Origin: an uncultured bacterium
Lineage (GTDB): Bacteria > Cyanobacteriota > Vampirovibrionia > Gastranaerophilales > Gastranaerophilaceae
DNA: 32,000 bases
Reading direction: 5' to 3'
Assembly: GCA_902783785.1 (NCBI GenBank)
Contig: CACZSH010000057.1
Location: forward strand, 1-32,000
Shown one piece after another: positions 1-8,053 of this stretch. The notes beneath the pieces are model-generated. The model worked only from the letters and a program-made list of their open reading frames with translations. It did no database searches and was not told the origin of the DNA. Position numbers and translations under genes: made by a program. The stretch's first letter is position 1. Each line of letters starts with the position of its first letter.

Positions 1-747
1 ATAAGTTGCTTCTGCATGAGGGTTTAATACATTTGTAACATTTAAATCCCCTCCTTTAATTCCACCTAAATTAATAGAAGTAACAACACCTGTTTCATCT
101 TCATAATAAACCCCTTGAGGAATCTCATTACATAATTCAGCCATCAATTTTGCCGCATTTGGTTTTGTTTTATCAGCAATTTCAATTCCAGAGTGGCCTC
201 CTTTACAATTAATTTCAACATGTCCATTGCAATAGCTTGCGCCTGACACTTGTAATACTCCAAATTCATCAGCATCACATACAATAACATATTTTGAATT
301 TAAATTTTTAAAATCAAAATTTTTAATACCACTCATACCGTTTTCTTCATCTCTTGTGAATACGACTTCCAATCCACCGTGTTTCATATCAGAATTTTTA
401 GTATCTTTTAATAATTTTAGTGCTGCTGACATACCAAATTTGTCATCTCCACCTAATGTTCGCCCTTGTGCATGTATAAAATCCCCATCTAAAACAGGAT
501 TTACAGGTGAATCATCACCAACAACATCCATATGTGATGATAGTGCCATAAGTGGTTTTGTATCATCTGTTGCAGGTAATTTGATGATGACATTATTATA
601 TTTATCAGTCATAAAATCTAAATTTTCTTGACTGCAAAATTCTCTTACCCAATCTACAACTTTTTCTTCGTGTAGAGAAGGAGATGGAATGCTTGTCAGA
701 TTGTAAAAAATATCAATTAATTCGTACTCTTTTCTTAGATTTTCCAT
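1..747 (-). CDS. M20-family tripeptidase (PepT-like), 3' part missing
   Basis: Zinc-dependent cytoplasmic exopeptidase of the M20/PepT group, which releases residues from short peptides. The reading frame is open for 249 codons from the ATG at 745-747 to the window edge, so the C-terminal part is not visible. Family motifs appear in order: a metal-binding SSHMDVVGDD, then GRTLGGDDKFG with the bridging Asp, a catalytic-type TRDEENG, then CDADEFG, and GGHSGIEI, which fits the dimerisation domain. The start is supported by AGGAG five bases upstream. It is the last visible gene of a minus-strand cluster and follows the 77-aa zinc-ribbon gene after 15 bp, so it is probably co-transcribed with it. 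M20 membership is secure. Tripeptidase rather than another M20 specificity is inferred from the TLGGDDK motif. Confidence 0.85.
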   Translation of the reverse strand, partial: MENLRKEYELIDIFYNLTSIPSPSLHEEKVVDWVREFCSQENLDFMTDKYNNVIIKLPATDDTKPLMALSSHMDVVGDDSPVNPVLDGDFIHAQGRTLGGDDKFGMSAALKLLKDTKNSDMKHGGLEVVFTRDEENGMSGIKNFDFKNLNSKYVIVCDADEFGVLQVSGASYCNGHVEINCKGGHSGIEIADKTKPNAAKLMAELCNEIPQGVYYEDETGVVTSINLGGIKGGDLNVTNVLNPHAEATY

Positions 748-762
748 AATTTTCTCCTAGTT

Positions 763-996
763 TTATCTTCCCCTAAAAAACCTTTGTCCTGTTCCACCTT
801 TACCAATTGGAACTCTTACTGATCTCATGCATTTAGGACATCTCCCAACATAAGCGGTTCCATCCTTGTTCTTGTATATGCGTGCATATACATTGCAACA
901 TTCAAAAGTTATACCAAGAAAAGGTTTTTTTTCTCTTTTTGGTTCTTCAAATTCTTCTTTTTCATTATCTATTTCGTCATCGTAAAAATCAAACAT
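763..996 (-). CDS. small conserved zinc-ribbon-like protein, unknown function
   Basis: A 77-residue protein with an acidic N-terminus (FDFYDDEIDNEKEEFEE) followed by a basic, cysteine-bearing core. The core has ECCNVYARIY, then GRCPKCMRSVRV, then GGTGQRFFRGR at the C-terminus. The CC and CPKC pairs could bind one zinc ion. I recall similar short proteins with the GGTxxRFF ending in other bacteria but know no function for them. The ATG at 994-996 is preceded by AGGT at suitable spacing. The gene begins 8 bp after the glycosyl hydrolase stop and is followed after 15 bp by the peptidase, so it is most likely part of that operon. No signal peptide or membrane segment is seen, so a cytoplasmic location is likely. 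Confidence 0.75.
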   Translation of the reverse strand: MFDFYDDEIDNEKEEFEEPKREKKPFLGITFECCNVYARIYKNKDGTAYVGRCPKCMRSVRVPIGKGGTGQRFFRGR

Positions 997-1004
997 TACT
1001 AAAC

Positions 1005-2843
1005 CTATCTATCTGTTGTTTTGTACGTACGAACCTTTTTAGGGACAGTAACCTGACATTGTGAAGAATCAAAAGCACTGCATGAAAGAATTTTTTTATA
1101 TTTTTCTGCAAAATGTGCATAATCGAATATAATTACTCCGCCCAAGTTACATTTTCTAGTTTCATGTACTTGTCGTATCAAATCTTCTTGAGCACCACCC
1201 ATAAATGTTACAAAAAGACCCGCGTAGAGCTTAGTATTTGAATTACAAAGGTACTTATTAAAATCATATACCATTTGTTTCATTGTTTTAGGGTCGCATG
1301 TCAAAAATAACGGAGTAAAACCATCAATTAATCCTCCTTGTGCCCATTTATTCCAATTTTGTTGTTTTACATCAATGGCTTGTTTTAAATTAGGGAAGAC
1401 AACTGCCGTGTAGAATACTTTATTTGCGCGACATAGACAACTTACTTTTTGTACCATTTGTTCAATTTTATTTTGTCTGTATTTACACCACAATTCCCAA
1501 CGATAATCCTTTGATGTTATATCATAAGGATCAAAGCCGTACATTCCTTTAAATTCTTCTCTCGCAAATTTCGTATACCCCCAGTTTGAATCAATATAAC
1601 CGTTATAACTTCCTGAAATAGATTGTGGATAACGAATATAGTCAATATTTATACCATCTGGGTGATAATTAATTACAATTTCTTTTAATAAATTTAATGC
1701 AAAATCTTGGACTTCTGGATTCGCAGGATCCAAAAAGTAACCGTTATGCTCCGACAAAGAAGGATGAAGTCCGTCTTTATTAGCGTTTACTCTATTTACA
1801 TTAGCCCATTCAGGATGTTTTGCAAGAATTGAATCAGGATATTGAGATGGTACTTTGTTACCGACATAGAATGTTTCAAACCAGATATTTATTTTGATAT
1901 TGCGCTTGTGAGCTTCCTGTATCCAAATTCGTAAAGGATCGATGCCAACAAATATTTCATTTTGAGGGATAAAACCATAACTTTTCATAATATTACTTGG
2001 GTATATTGTTTTACCATGGAAAAAAGTTTCTAAAAATACATTGTTAATTCCATTTTTTTGTAAATCATTTAGGGTATTAATAATTGCTGATTTAGATGTA
2101 GCTGTTGGTCTTATCCAAACTCCTTTTAATTCATTTTCCTTATAAGGTACTGCGCTTGCTATGGCACCATTTGCATGTTCAATTGATAATGTAGAATATT
2201 TTTGGACGTTAATCGGACTGTGTTTTGCCCTGCGTAAATAGTAATTAGCTCTGGAAATATATGCTTTTGGTAAAGTAGGATCGTAGCTTAAAAGATTTTT
2301 TTGATAGTAATTAATCATTGAATTTGCTTCATTGATTTTTTCTTGGGCGTCATAAATAAAACTTTCAGATGTTATATAAGCATATATATTTTTATTGTAT
2401 TTATCTATATATATCTTTGTTCCTACCATTAAGTTTTCGTTCATCCATTTTTTAGCTTTACCATGAGCGCTAATAACAAAACCATTCTCAGGTATTAGGG
2501 AATCCGCACCACTTAGACTAACAACTGTATTCCCAACTACAATAGCTTCTCCTCCATATTCATTTGTCCCGGTGCTGACACCAAATTTTGGAGTATACAC
2601 AACCAGCTGATTAGCTCCTCGTAGCCCAGGGTAAAAACTACCTGTTGGATTATTTGTAGCAGATGGATCAATTGCACTGATTTTATACATTTCTTGAGAA
2701 AAAATAACTTCATGCTTTTTACTTATATATGGCTCAAATGGATTTGTATTAATTAAGTCAGTAACTTTAGCGTACGCACTCATACATGTGTTAGTTGATA
2801 AAATAATTGTAGCTAATAATACCAGACAATATTTTTTAAACAT
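1005..2843 (-). CDS. secreted family 10-like glycosyl hydrolase (GHL10 domain)
   Basis: A 612-residue exported protein. Residues 1-25 form a signal peptide (Lys-Lys, hydrophobic core, AYA cleavage site). Residues about 70-150 contain TGTNEYGGEAIVVGN and NGFVISAHGKA, a module often found ahead of GHL10 domains in cyanobacterial proteins and reminiscent of NAGPA-type phosphodiester glycosidases. From about 238 a GHL10 (DUF187) barrel begins with ELKGVWIRPTA. It contains GINNVFLETF, INIWFETF and the diagnostic DGINIDYIRYP (396-406), whose acidic residues probably line the active site. The family acts on polysaccharide or peptidoglycan-derived glycans. The substrate here cannot be read from sequence. 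GGAG lies 11 bases before the ATG. The TPR gene stops 49 bp upstream, and TATAAT in that gap may give it its own promoter. Confidence 0.85.
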   Translation of the reverse strand: MFKKYCLVLLATIILSTNTCMSAYAKVTDLINTNPFEPYISKKHEVIFSQEMYKISAIDPSATNNPTGSFYPGLRGANQLVVYTPKFGVSTGTNEYGGEAIVVGNTVVSLSGADSLIPENGFVISAHGKAKKWMNENLMVGTKIYIDKYNKNIYAYITSESFIYDAQEKINEANSMINYYQKNLLSYDPTLPKAYISRANYYLRRAKHSPINVQKYSTLSIEHANGAIASAVPYKENELKGVWIRPTATSKSAIINTLNDLQKNGINNVFLETFFHGKTIYPSNIMKSYGFIPQNEIFVGIDPLRIWIQEAHKRNIKINIWFETFYVGNKVPSQYPDSILAKHPEWANVNRVNANKDGLHPSLSEHNGYFLDPANPEVQDFALNLLKEIVINYHPDGINIDYIRYPQSISGSYNGYIDSNWGYTKFAREEFKGMYGFDPYDITSKDYRWELWCKYRQNKIEQMVQKVSCLCRANKVFYTAVVFPNLKQAIDVKQQNWNKWAQGGLIDGFTPLFLTCDPKTMKQMVYDFNKYLCNSNTKLYAGLFVTFMGGAQEDLIRQVHETRKCNLGGVIIFDYAHFAEKYKKILSCSAFDSSQCQVTVPKKVRTYKTTDR

Positions 2844-2892
2844 TTATACGATATCTCCAAGTCCCTATACTTATTATATAATAAATATAATA

Positions 2893-3501
2893 TTATTTTT
2901 TTAATTCATCTAATTGATGTATTTTTGTGTTTAGAGCCTTGTTATTTAAGATTTGACATGCTCTTTGATAATGAAATTGAGCTTTTTCAAGTTCCCCTAA
3001 TTTTGCATTAACAACAGCTAATCTTAGATTAAGATTTCCATCATTGCTCATTCCATATTTGAAAGCAGCATTATAAAATTTTAAAGCTTTTCTAAAATCC
3101 TTTTCATCTTCTCTAAAAATGCCATAATAGTAATTTACAAGTGGGTTTTTTATATCTAAATTTAGCCCTCTGTCCAAAAATGCTTTTGCCTGAATTGATC
3201 TATTCATTTTTCCATAAATATGCCCAAGAGTGGCCATAACTTCAGCATCTTTAGGAGAAATTTTTATCAGCGTTTGATATGCACCGGCTGCCATTGAATA
3301 GTAATATGTTTGTTCTTTGGGCTGTTTCGATTCTCTTGCTTTTTCTAAATAGTTTTTTGCCTTTAGCTTCCATTCGTTATAGTTTAAGCTTTTATAGTCA
3401 ACATATACGTCATTATATTCTACCGATGCCTCATATGTGTATGCGTATAATGGAGAAAAAAACAGATAGGCGATTAATATAAATACTTTTAAATTTTTCA
3501 T
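2893..3501 (-). CDS. exported TPR-repeat protein
   Basis: A 202-residue protein with an N-terminal signal peptide (MKNLK, hydrophobic core, probable cleavage after LYAYTYE) and at least three tetratricopeptide-type helical repeats in residues about 70-190. Recognisable repeat signatures are AEVMATLGHIYGKMNRSIQA, PLVNYYYGIFREDEKDFRKA and NLRLAVVNAKLGELEKAQ. TPRs act as protein-protein scaffolds, and the export signal places this one in the periplasm or at the cell surface. It is the first gene of the minus-strand cluster leading into the glycosyl hydrolase, and its promoter region (79 bp) is shared divergently with nuoA. A TATAAT lies 31 bp before the ATG, and no strong Shine-Dalgarno is visible. 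The binding partner is unknown. Confidence 0.8.
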   Translation of the reverse strand: MKNLKVFILIAYLFFSPLYAYTYEASVEYNDVYVDYKSLNYNEWKLKAKNYLEKARESKQPKEQTYYYSMAAGAYQTLIKISPKDAEVMATLGHIYGKMNRSIQAKAFLDRGLNLDIKNPLVNYYYGIFREDEKDFRKALKFYNAAFKYGMSNDGNLNLRLAVVNAKLGELEKAQFHYQRACQILNNKALNTKIHQLDELKK

Positions 3502-3554
3502 ATAATTTTCTTAATAAATCACAACAATAACTATTATAACATGAAGTTTTTTTG

Positions 3555-3560
3555 TATGAT
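3555..3560 (+). promoter_or_regulatory. putative -10 box of the nuo operon
   Basis: TATGAT lies in the 79-bp gap between the divergent TPR gene and nuoA. Transcription starting about 7 bp downstream would leave a short leader of about 14 nt that includes the G-rich ribosome site at 3571-3578. No convincing -35 box is seen, so the call is tentative. Confidence 0.35.
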
Positions 3561-3580
3561 TAACATATACGGGGGTGGAT

Positions 3581-3934
3581 TTGCAAGAACTAGTGTATTT
3601 ATTAGTATTTATCGTTTTATCAACATTATTTGCCGTTGCTTCGATTATTGCTGGTTTTGTTTTTGGTTATAAAAATGAATCATACGAAAAATCACAAATC
3701 TATGAGTGTGGTATGAAATTATTTTCTGATGCAAAGTTACGTTATGATGTTAAATATTTTAATTATGCACTTTTGTTTTTGCTGTTTGATACTCTATCAT
3801 TCTTTTTATTCCCTTTTGCTGTAACTTTTAATAAAATGCCTTTGTTTATCGTTGGTGAAGTTATTTTATTTACGGTTATTTTATTAGTAGGCTTACTATA
3901 TGCAATACAAAAACGTATGTTAGGAGATAATTGA
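3581..3934 (+). CDS. nuoA: NADH-quinone oxidoreductase subunit A
   Basis: Membrane subunit A of complex I, with three transmembrane helices. It packs beside NuoH at the quinone chamber. The loop motif YECG is present, and the FDxExxFLFPWA signature appears as [13 protein letters not shown]. The Asp is kept, but the normally conserved Glu two residues later is Leu (residue 72 counting from the TTG). I prefer the TTG at 3581 because GGGGGTGGA lies just upstream, and nuoC uses the same arrangement (G-run, short spacer, TTG). The GTG at 3575 sits inside that G-run and would leave no ribosome site. The stop overlaps the nuoB ATG (TGATG). First gene of an eleven-gene nuo operon. Confidence 0.9.
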   Translation: MQELVYLLVFIVLSTLFAVASIIAGFVFGYKNESYEKSQIYECGMKLFSDAKLRYDVKYFNYALLFLLFDTLSFFLFPFAVTFNKMPLFIVGEVILFTVILLVGLLYAIQKRMLGDN

Positions 3935-4491
3935 TGAACGTTATTATCTCTTGTATTGATTATGTACTAAATTGGGGAAGAGCAAATTCACTTTGGCCTC
4001 TTACATTTGCAACTTCTTGTTGCGGTATTGAAATGATGCAAACTTCTGCTGCTGATTTTGACATAGCAAGATTTGGTTCAGAAGTATTTCGTGCATCTCC
4101 AAGACAAGCTGATTTATTAATTTGTGCTGGAACAATAACTCATAAGATGGCGCCTGCTTTATTGAGATTGTATCAGCAAATGCCTGAACCAAAGTATGTA
4201 ATTGCTATGGGTGCTTGTACTTGTGGCGGTGGAATGTTTACAGACTCTTACTCTGTCGTTAATGGCGTTGATAAAATTATTCCTGTTGATATTTATCTTC
4301 CAATGTGTCCGCCTAAACCGGAAGCTCTTTTAGATGCTATTATTAAACTACAAAATAATATTAAAAAAGAATCATTAATAGATAGACAAAAGTTTGTAAC
4401 TAAACATTGTTCATACCTAAAAGAAGAAGATGATATTTTAATAAAAGATAGCGGACTAAATATTATAAAATGGGGGGTAGAACTTGATTAA
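3934..4491 (+). CDS. nuoB: NADH-quinone oxidoreductase subunit B (N2 cluster)
   Basis: Peripheral-arm subunit that carries the last iron-sulfur cluster, N2, which passes electrons to quinone. Tandem cysteines at 29-30 (TSCCGIEMM), C95 (GACTCGGG) and C125 (PMCPPKPEA) are the four expected ligands. The core motifs [17 protein letters not shown] and [18 protein letters not shown] match the family well. Two departures are visible: the usual PGCPP is PMCPP, and there is an extra Cys at 97 beside the third ligand. The start is the ATG at 3934, which overlaps the nuoA stop and has AGGAG upstream. The TTG three bases earlier is not needed. The 185-residue length is normal. It overlaps nuoC by 8 bp. 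Confidence 0.97.
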   Translation: MNVIISCIDYVLNWGRANSLWPLTFATSCCGIEMMQTSAADFDIARFGSEVFRASPRQADLLICAGTITHKMAPALLRLYQQMPEPKYVIAMGACTCGGGMFTDSYSVVNGVDKIIPVDIYLPMCPPKPEALLDAIIKLQNNIKKESLIDRQKFVTKHCSYLKEEDDILIKDSGLNIIKWGVELD

Positions 4492-4915
4492 TACGGATTT
4501 ATTAAAAGAATACTTCCCTGACGTTGTTGTTAACGAAGATTATATATTTGTTAGTAACAATGTATTTGAAATTCTTTCATTTTTAAAATCAAAAAATTAT
4601 GTTGATTTTGATATTTTATCCCAAATAATTGCAACAGATTATAGTGAATTTGTGCAATTAACTTATAGCTTGTATTCAACTGTAAATAACGAATTCTTAT
4701 ATATCATTACAAACGTCAATACTGAAGCTACCAGCGTAGTTAAATTATATAAGAGTGCATATTTTGATGAGTGCGAAATATACGATATGTTCGGCATAAA
4801 ATTTATTGGTAACGATAAACTGAAGAGATTATATATGCCTGAAAGTTGGAAAGGTCATCCTTTATTGAAATCATATAGTAATACTGATGAAAGGTTGGTG
4901 TGGAATAATGACTAA
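4484..4915 (+). CDS. nuoC: NADH-quinone oxidoreductase subunit C
   Basis: Peripheral-arm 30-kDa-type subunit, here a separate 143-residue protein and not fused to NuoD. The family signature is clear in the second half: [16 protein letters not shown], then [19 protein letters not shown]. The N-terminal half is short and poorly conserved, as is usual for compact NuoC proteins. The start is TTG at 4484, inside the end of nuoB. It is preceded by a run of six G and TAG, which serves as the ribosome site and parallels the nuoA start. The stop overlaps the nuoD start by 8 bp, so translation of C and D is probably coupled. Confidence 0.93.
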   Translation: MINTDLLKEYFPDVVVNEDYIFVSNNVFEILSFLKSKNYVDFDILSQIIATDYSEFVQLTYSLYSTVNNEFLYIITNVNTEATSVVKLYKSAYFDECEIYDMFGIKFIGNDKLKRLYMPESWKGHPLLKSYSNTDERLVWNND

Positions 4916-6017
4916 TCTTTTAAAAACTATGGAAATCAATTTGGGCCCTCAACATCCGTCAACACATGGCGTTTTGAGACTCGTACTGGAACTTGATGGA
5001 GAAGTAATTAAATCGTGTACTCCTATTGTTGGTTATCTTCATCGTGGTATTGAAAAAATGGCTGAATCTAGATCTTATCTTCAATATTTACCGATTGTTG
5101 ATAGAATTGATTATCTTGGTGGATTTTTTAATTCATATGCGTTTTGTGATTGTATTGAGCATATTGCAAATGTTGAAGTCCCTGAGAAAGCTCAATATAT
5201 CAGAGTGTTATGCATGGAACTTAATCGTATTGCATCACATTTACTGTGGTTGGGTACATTTATGTTGGATTTGGGTGCTTCTTCTCCGCTTTTTTACTGT
5301 TTTAGAGATAGAGAACGAATATTGCATATTTTTGAGGAGTTAACAGGTCAGAGAATGATGTATAACTATTTTACTTTTGGCGGAGTTAGATGGAATATAC
5401 CTGATGCAATTCTTGATTCAATCTCTGTATTTGTCGCAGATTTGCCAAATTGTATAAAAGATTATGAAAATATAATTACAAACAATCCAATATTTATCTC
5501 AAGATGTAAAAATAAAGGTGTACTTAGCAAGAAAACTGCTTTGCAGTACTCTATTACCGGTCCTAATTTGAGAGCATCAGGTGTTGCTTTGGATTTTAGA
5601 AAATCGAATCCATATCTTGTTTATGATAAATTAAATTTTGATATTGCTATCAATTCAGAATGTGATGCTCTTGCTAGATATAAAGTTAGAATTTCAGAAT
5701 TGTATTCTTCATTGGAAATTGTGAGACAATGTTTAGATTACATAAGACAATCAAATGATGAAGTTATTAATAAAACTTTGAAACCAGTAATTTTAAATAT
5801 TCCTGATGGAGAATACACATCATCAGTTGAAGCACCAAGAGGATTGACTTCATGTACTGTAAAAGCCGGAGGCAAAAATCCATATAGAGTAAAATGGAGA
5901 ACAGGCTCTTATTATGCAGTTCAATTACTTCCTGAACTTATAAATAATTCTGAAATTGCTGATGTTATGGCAATATTTGGGTCATTAGATGTTATTTTGC
6001 CGGAGGTTGATAAATAA
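4908..6017 (+). CDS. nuoD: NADH-quinone oxidoreductase subunit D (quinone-site subunit)
   Basis: The 49-kDa-type subunit that forms the quinone-binding site with NuoB. NLGPQHPSTHGVLR contains the quinone-binding His (H20), and DRIDYLGG contains the quinone-binding Tyr (Y69). Their spacing is identical to H38 and Y87 of Thermus Nqo4. D121 in MLDLGASSP is also kept. The next segment, normally ending FRIGG or IRIGG, reads MMYNYFTFGG: the His equivalent to Thermus H169 is Met151 and the Arg before the glycines is Thr156. I chose the ATG at 4908 because the protein then starts just before the conserved N-terminus and overlaps nuoC like the other junctions. An upstream in-frame ATG at 4887 lacks a ribosome site. 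Length is 369 residues. Confidence 0.96.
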   Translation: MTNLLKTMEINLGPQHPSTHGVLRLVLELDGEVIKSCTPIVGYLHRGIEKMAESRSYLQYLPIVDRIDYLGGFFNSYAFCDCIEHIANVEVPEKAQYIRVLCMELNRIASHLLWLGTFMLDLGASSPLFYCFRDRERILHIFEELTGQRMMYNYFTFGGVRWNIPDAILDSISVFVADLPNCIKDYENIITNNPIFISRCKNKGVLSKKTALQYSITGPNLRASGVALDFRKSNPYLVYDKLNFDIAINSECDALARYKVRISELYSSLEIVRQCLDYIRQSNDEVINKTLKPVILNIPDGEYTSSVEAPRGLTSCTVKAGGKNPYRVKWRTGSYYAVQLLPELINNSEIADVMAIFGSLDVILPEVDK

Positions 6018-7120
6018 TGAATTACTTATTTAGTCTTTTTATTAATTATTTGGCAAATTTTGGTGTCCCAAAGGAAATATCATATGTTGTATTTCCGATT
6101 TTACCTTTTTGCATAGTTGCTTGTGCGTTAATTTTTGTGGTTTTAATTCTTGTATTGGCAGAAAGAAAAATTTTAGCATTGTTTACACAAAGAAAAGGTC
6201 CTAATCGTGTCGGTGTTTGGGGTATTTTACAAACGATTGCGGATGCAATTAAGTTGCTTTGTAAAGAAAATATTGAACCAAATGTTACTGACGGTATATT
6301 TTTTACTCTTGCGCCACTTATTGCTTTTGTGCCGGTGATGGTATGCTGGGGTATAATCCCATTTAGCAATGAATTTGATTTTATATCTATTTCTACTTCT
6401 GCCTTATTATTTTCTGTTGTGGCAATTATGCCTGTTATTGGTATCTTGCTTGCAGGCTATTCAAGTAATAATAAGTTTTCATTGATAGGTTCGGTTAGGG
6501 CAGTTGCTCAAATTGTTTCATACGAACTACCTATTATATTTGTTATTTTATCAGTTTGTATCTTAGCTTCATCTCTTAATATTAAAGATATAATTCTAGC
6601 TCAAGTATCTGTTTATAAGATGTTTGGCTGGTATATATTCCCTTGTTTTTTAGGTTTTGTAATTATGTTTGTTTCTTCATTGGCCGAATTAAATCGATGT
6701 CCATTTGATTTACCAGAGGCAGAAAGTGAATTGGTTGCAGGATACAATACTGAGTATTCTGGAATGCGATTTGCATTATTTTTTCTTGGTGAATATGCAA
6801 TGTTATTTGCTTCTTCTGCATTTATTGCGGCACTGTTTTTAGGTGGATTCATATCACCATTTGGTTTTTATTTATCTGAAAAACTTTTTGCTAATAACAT
6901 TTTGATACAAATTTTTATTTATTTTGAACAAGCTATATGGTTTTTTCTAAAAACATTTATTGTCGTATTTTTGATTATGTGGGTAAGAGCTGTGCTCCCA
7001 AGATTAAAATCTTCTGATTTACTTAAATTTAGTTGGAAATTTTTATTACCTCTTTCTATACTGAATTTTATTTATATCTGTATATTTAAATATGTTGTTC
7101 TTGTCGGAGGTATAAAATAA
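6017..7120 (+). CDS. nuoH: NADH-quinone oxidoreductase subunit H
   Basis: Heel subunit of the membrane arm that links the quinone chamber to the proton channels. It has 367 residues with about eight transmembrane helices. Family signatures are LAERKILALFTQRKGPNRVG (residues about 47-66), the acidic loop FDLPEAESELVAGYNTEYSG, QIVSYELPI and FLGEYA. These hold the conserved glutamates of the E-channel. GGAGGT lies 8 bp before the ATG. The stop overlaps the nuoI ATG by one base. Unlike NuoA, nothing conserved appears to be missing here. Confidence 0.97.
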   Translation: MNYLFSLFINYLANFGVPKEISYVVFPILPFCIVACALIFVVLILVLAERKILALFTQRKGPNRVGVWGILQTIADAIKLLCKENIEPNVTDGIFFTLAPLIAFVPVMVCWGIIPFSNEFDFISISTSALLFSVVAIMPVIGILLAGYSSNNKFSLIGSVRAVAQIVSYELPIIFVILSVCILASSLNIKDIILAQVSVYKMFGWYIFPCFLGFVIMFVSSLAELNRCPFDLPEAESELVAGYNTEYSGMRFALFFLGEYAMLFASSAFIAALFLGGFISPFGFYLSEKLFANNILIQIFIYFEQAIWFFLKTFIVVFLIMWVRAVLPRLKSSDLLKFSWKFLLPLSILNFIYICIFKYVVLVGGIK

Positions 7121-7515
7121 TGTTAAAACAAATTTATAACTCAATATTATCTCTTGTTATTGGACATTTAACAGTATTTAAACACTCTTTTAAAAAACGC
7201 GTTACTCTTGAATATCCTGAAATAAAACCATATTTAAATAATAAATTTAGGGGAAAACATGAGTTTGATATCTCAAAATGTAAAGCATGTGGAATGTGTC
7301 AAAAAGTTTGTCCTGCAAATGCAATTGATATTATAAAAGATGAAAACGGTCTTTCAGAATATAATATTGATTATAGTAAATGTATATTCTGCGGTAATTG
7401 TTATTATTATTGCAACTTCAAAGCAATTAAACCTAGTAATCAATTTGAACTTGCCACTTCTGATAAAAAATCACTAAAAGTTACTTATAAAAAATTGGAG
7501 AATACGAATGAATAG
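7120..7515 (+). CDS. nuoI: NADH-quinone oxidoreductase subunit I (two 4Fe-4S clusters)
   Basis: Ferredoxin-like subunit that carries clusters N6a and N6b and delivers electrons to NuoB. Two complete CxxCxxCxxxC motifs are present: CKACGMCQKVCP and CIFCGNCYYYCN. In the second, the Pro that normally follows the fourth Cys is Asn. The N-terminal VTLEYPEIKP and NKFRGKHEF segments are typical of the family. At 131 residues it is a compact form. GGAGGT precedes the ATG. With no NuoE, F or G in the cluster, this subunit is probably where an external donor such as ferredoxin enters, as proposed for cyanobacterial and archaeal 11-subunit complexes. Confidence 0.95.
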   Translation: MLKQIYNSILSLVIGHLTVFKHSFKKRVTLEYPEIKPYLNNKFRGKHEFDISKCKACGMCQKVCPANAIDIIKDENGLSEYNIDYSKCIFCGNCYYYCNFKAIKPSNQFELATSDKKSLKVTYKKLENTNE

Positions 7516-8053
7516 TGCCGAAATATTGACAAGTGTTATATTTTATTTATGTTCTGCAGTTATAATTTTAAGTGCACTATTGACGATTTTATCAAAAAGA
7601 ATTATGTATTCTTTGATTTTTGCTATTATTGTATTTTTTGCAGTAGGTTTCATTTTTATGCTTTTAAATGCAGAATATAATGCTATAATTCAATTTGCTG
7701 TATATGGAGTTGCTATACCTATTTTGATTGCTTTTGCCCTTATGTTTACTTCATATAAAACCGATAAGAGTATATATTTGGCATTTTCTGCTCGTCTTAT
7801 TTTGACACTAATATCGGCAATTTTATTTGTATTGACTTTATTCAATATATTGCTTATATCGTCATCTGTTGTTGATTGGTTATTCACTTCTCAATCATCG
7901 TTAATATTGAATAAATACGAAATGTTTAATTCTATTTCAAATGGTTTATATATAAAATCTTTCTTTGCCTTGGAATTGATTGCATTTTTAGTTTTTGTTA
8001 TTATTGTTGGTTTTTCTTCACTTACGTTATTTAAGGGGAAACGAAATGGCTAA
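7508..8053 (+). CDS. nuoJ: NADH-quinone oxidoreductase subunit J
   Basis: A 181-residue membrane subunit with about five transmembrane helices. It sits between NuoA/H and NuoK and contains the helix whose pi-bulge transmits the coupling signal. The segment AVYGVAIPILIAFALMF corresponds to the conserved third helix. Identification rests on this segment, the length and the position between nuoI and nuoK. GGAG is found upstream of the ATG at 7508, which lies inside the end of nuoI. The stop overlaps nuoK by 8 bp. Confidence 0.9.
   Translation: MNSAEILTSVIFYLCSAVIILSALLTILSKRIMYSLIFAIIVFFAVGFIFMLLNAEYNAIIQFAVYGVAIPILIAFALMFTSYKTDKSIYLAFSARLILTLISAILFVLTLFNILLISSSVVDWLFTSQSSLILNKYEMFNSISNGLYIKSFFALELIAFLVFVIIVGFSSLTLFKGKRNG

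Noticed and set aside
356-631. Plus-strand open frame of 91 codons
   Set aside because: It lies wholly antisense to the M20 peptidase, which has clear family motifs. The plus-strand protein has no recognisable feature.
3575-3577. GTG start for nuoA
   Set aside because: It lies within the G-run that otherwise serves as the ribosome site, leaving none upstream. TTG at 3581 parallels nuoC. The choice changes only two residues.
4887-4907. Upstream ATG for nuoD
   Set aside because: No ribosome site precedes it, and the extra seven residues are not family-like. The ATG at 4908 fits the 8-bp overlap pattern of the operon.
4908-7120. Hidden or degraded nuoE, nuoF or nuoG between nuoD and nuoH, or elsewhere in the window
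   Set aside because: nuoD and nuoH overlap directly, and no FMN-binding, NADH-binding or G-type iron-sulfur motif was seen in any gene of the window.
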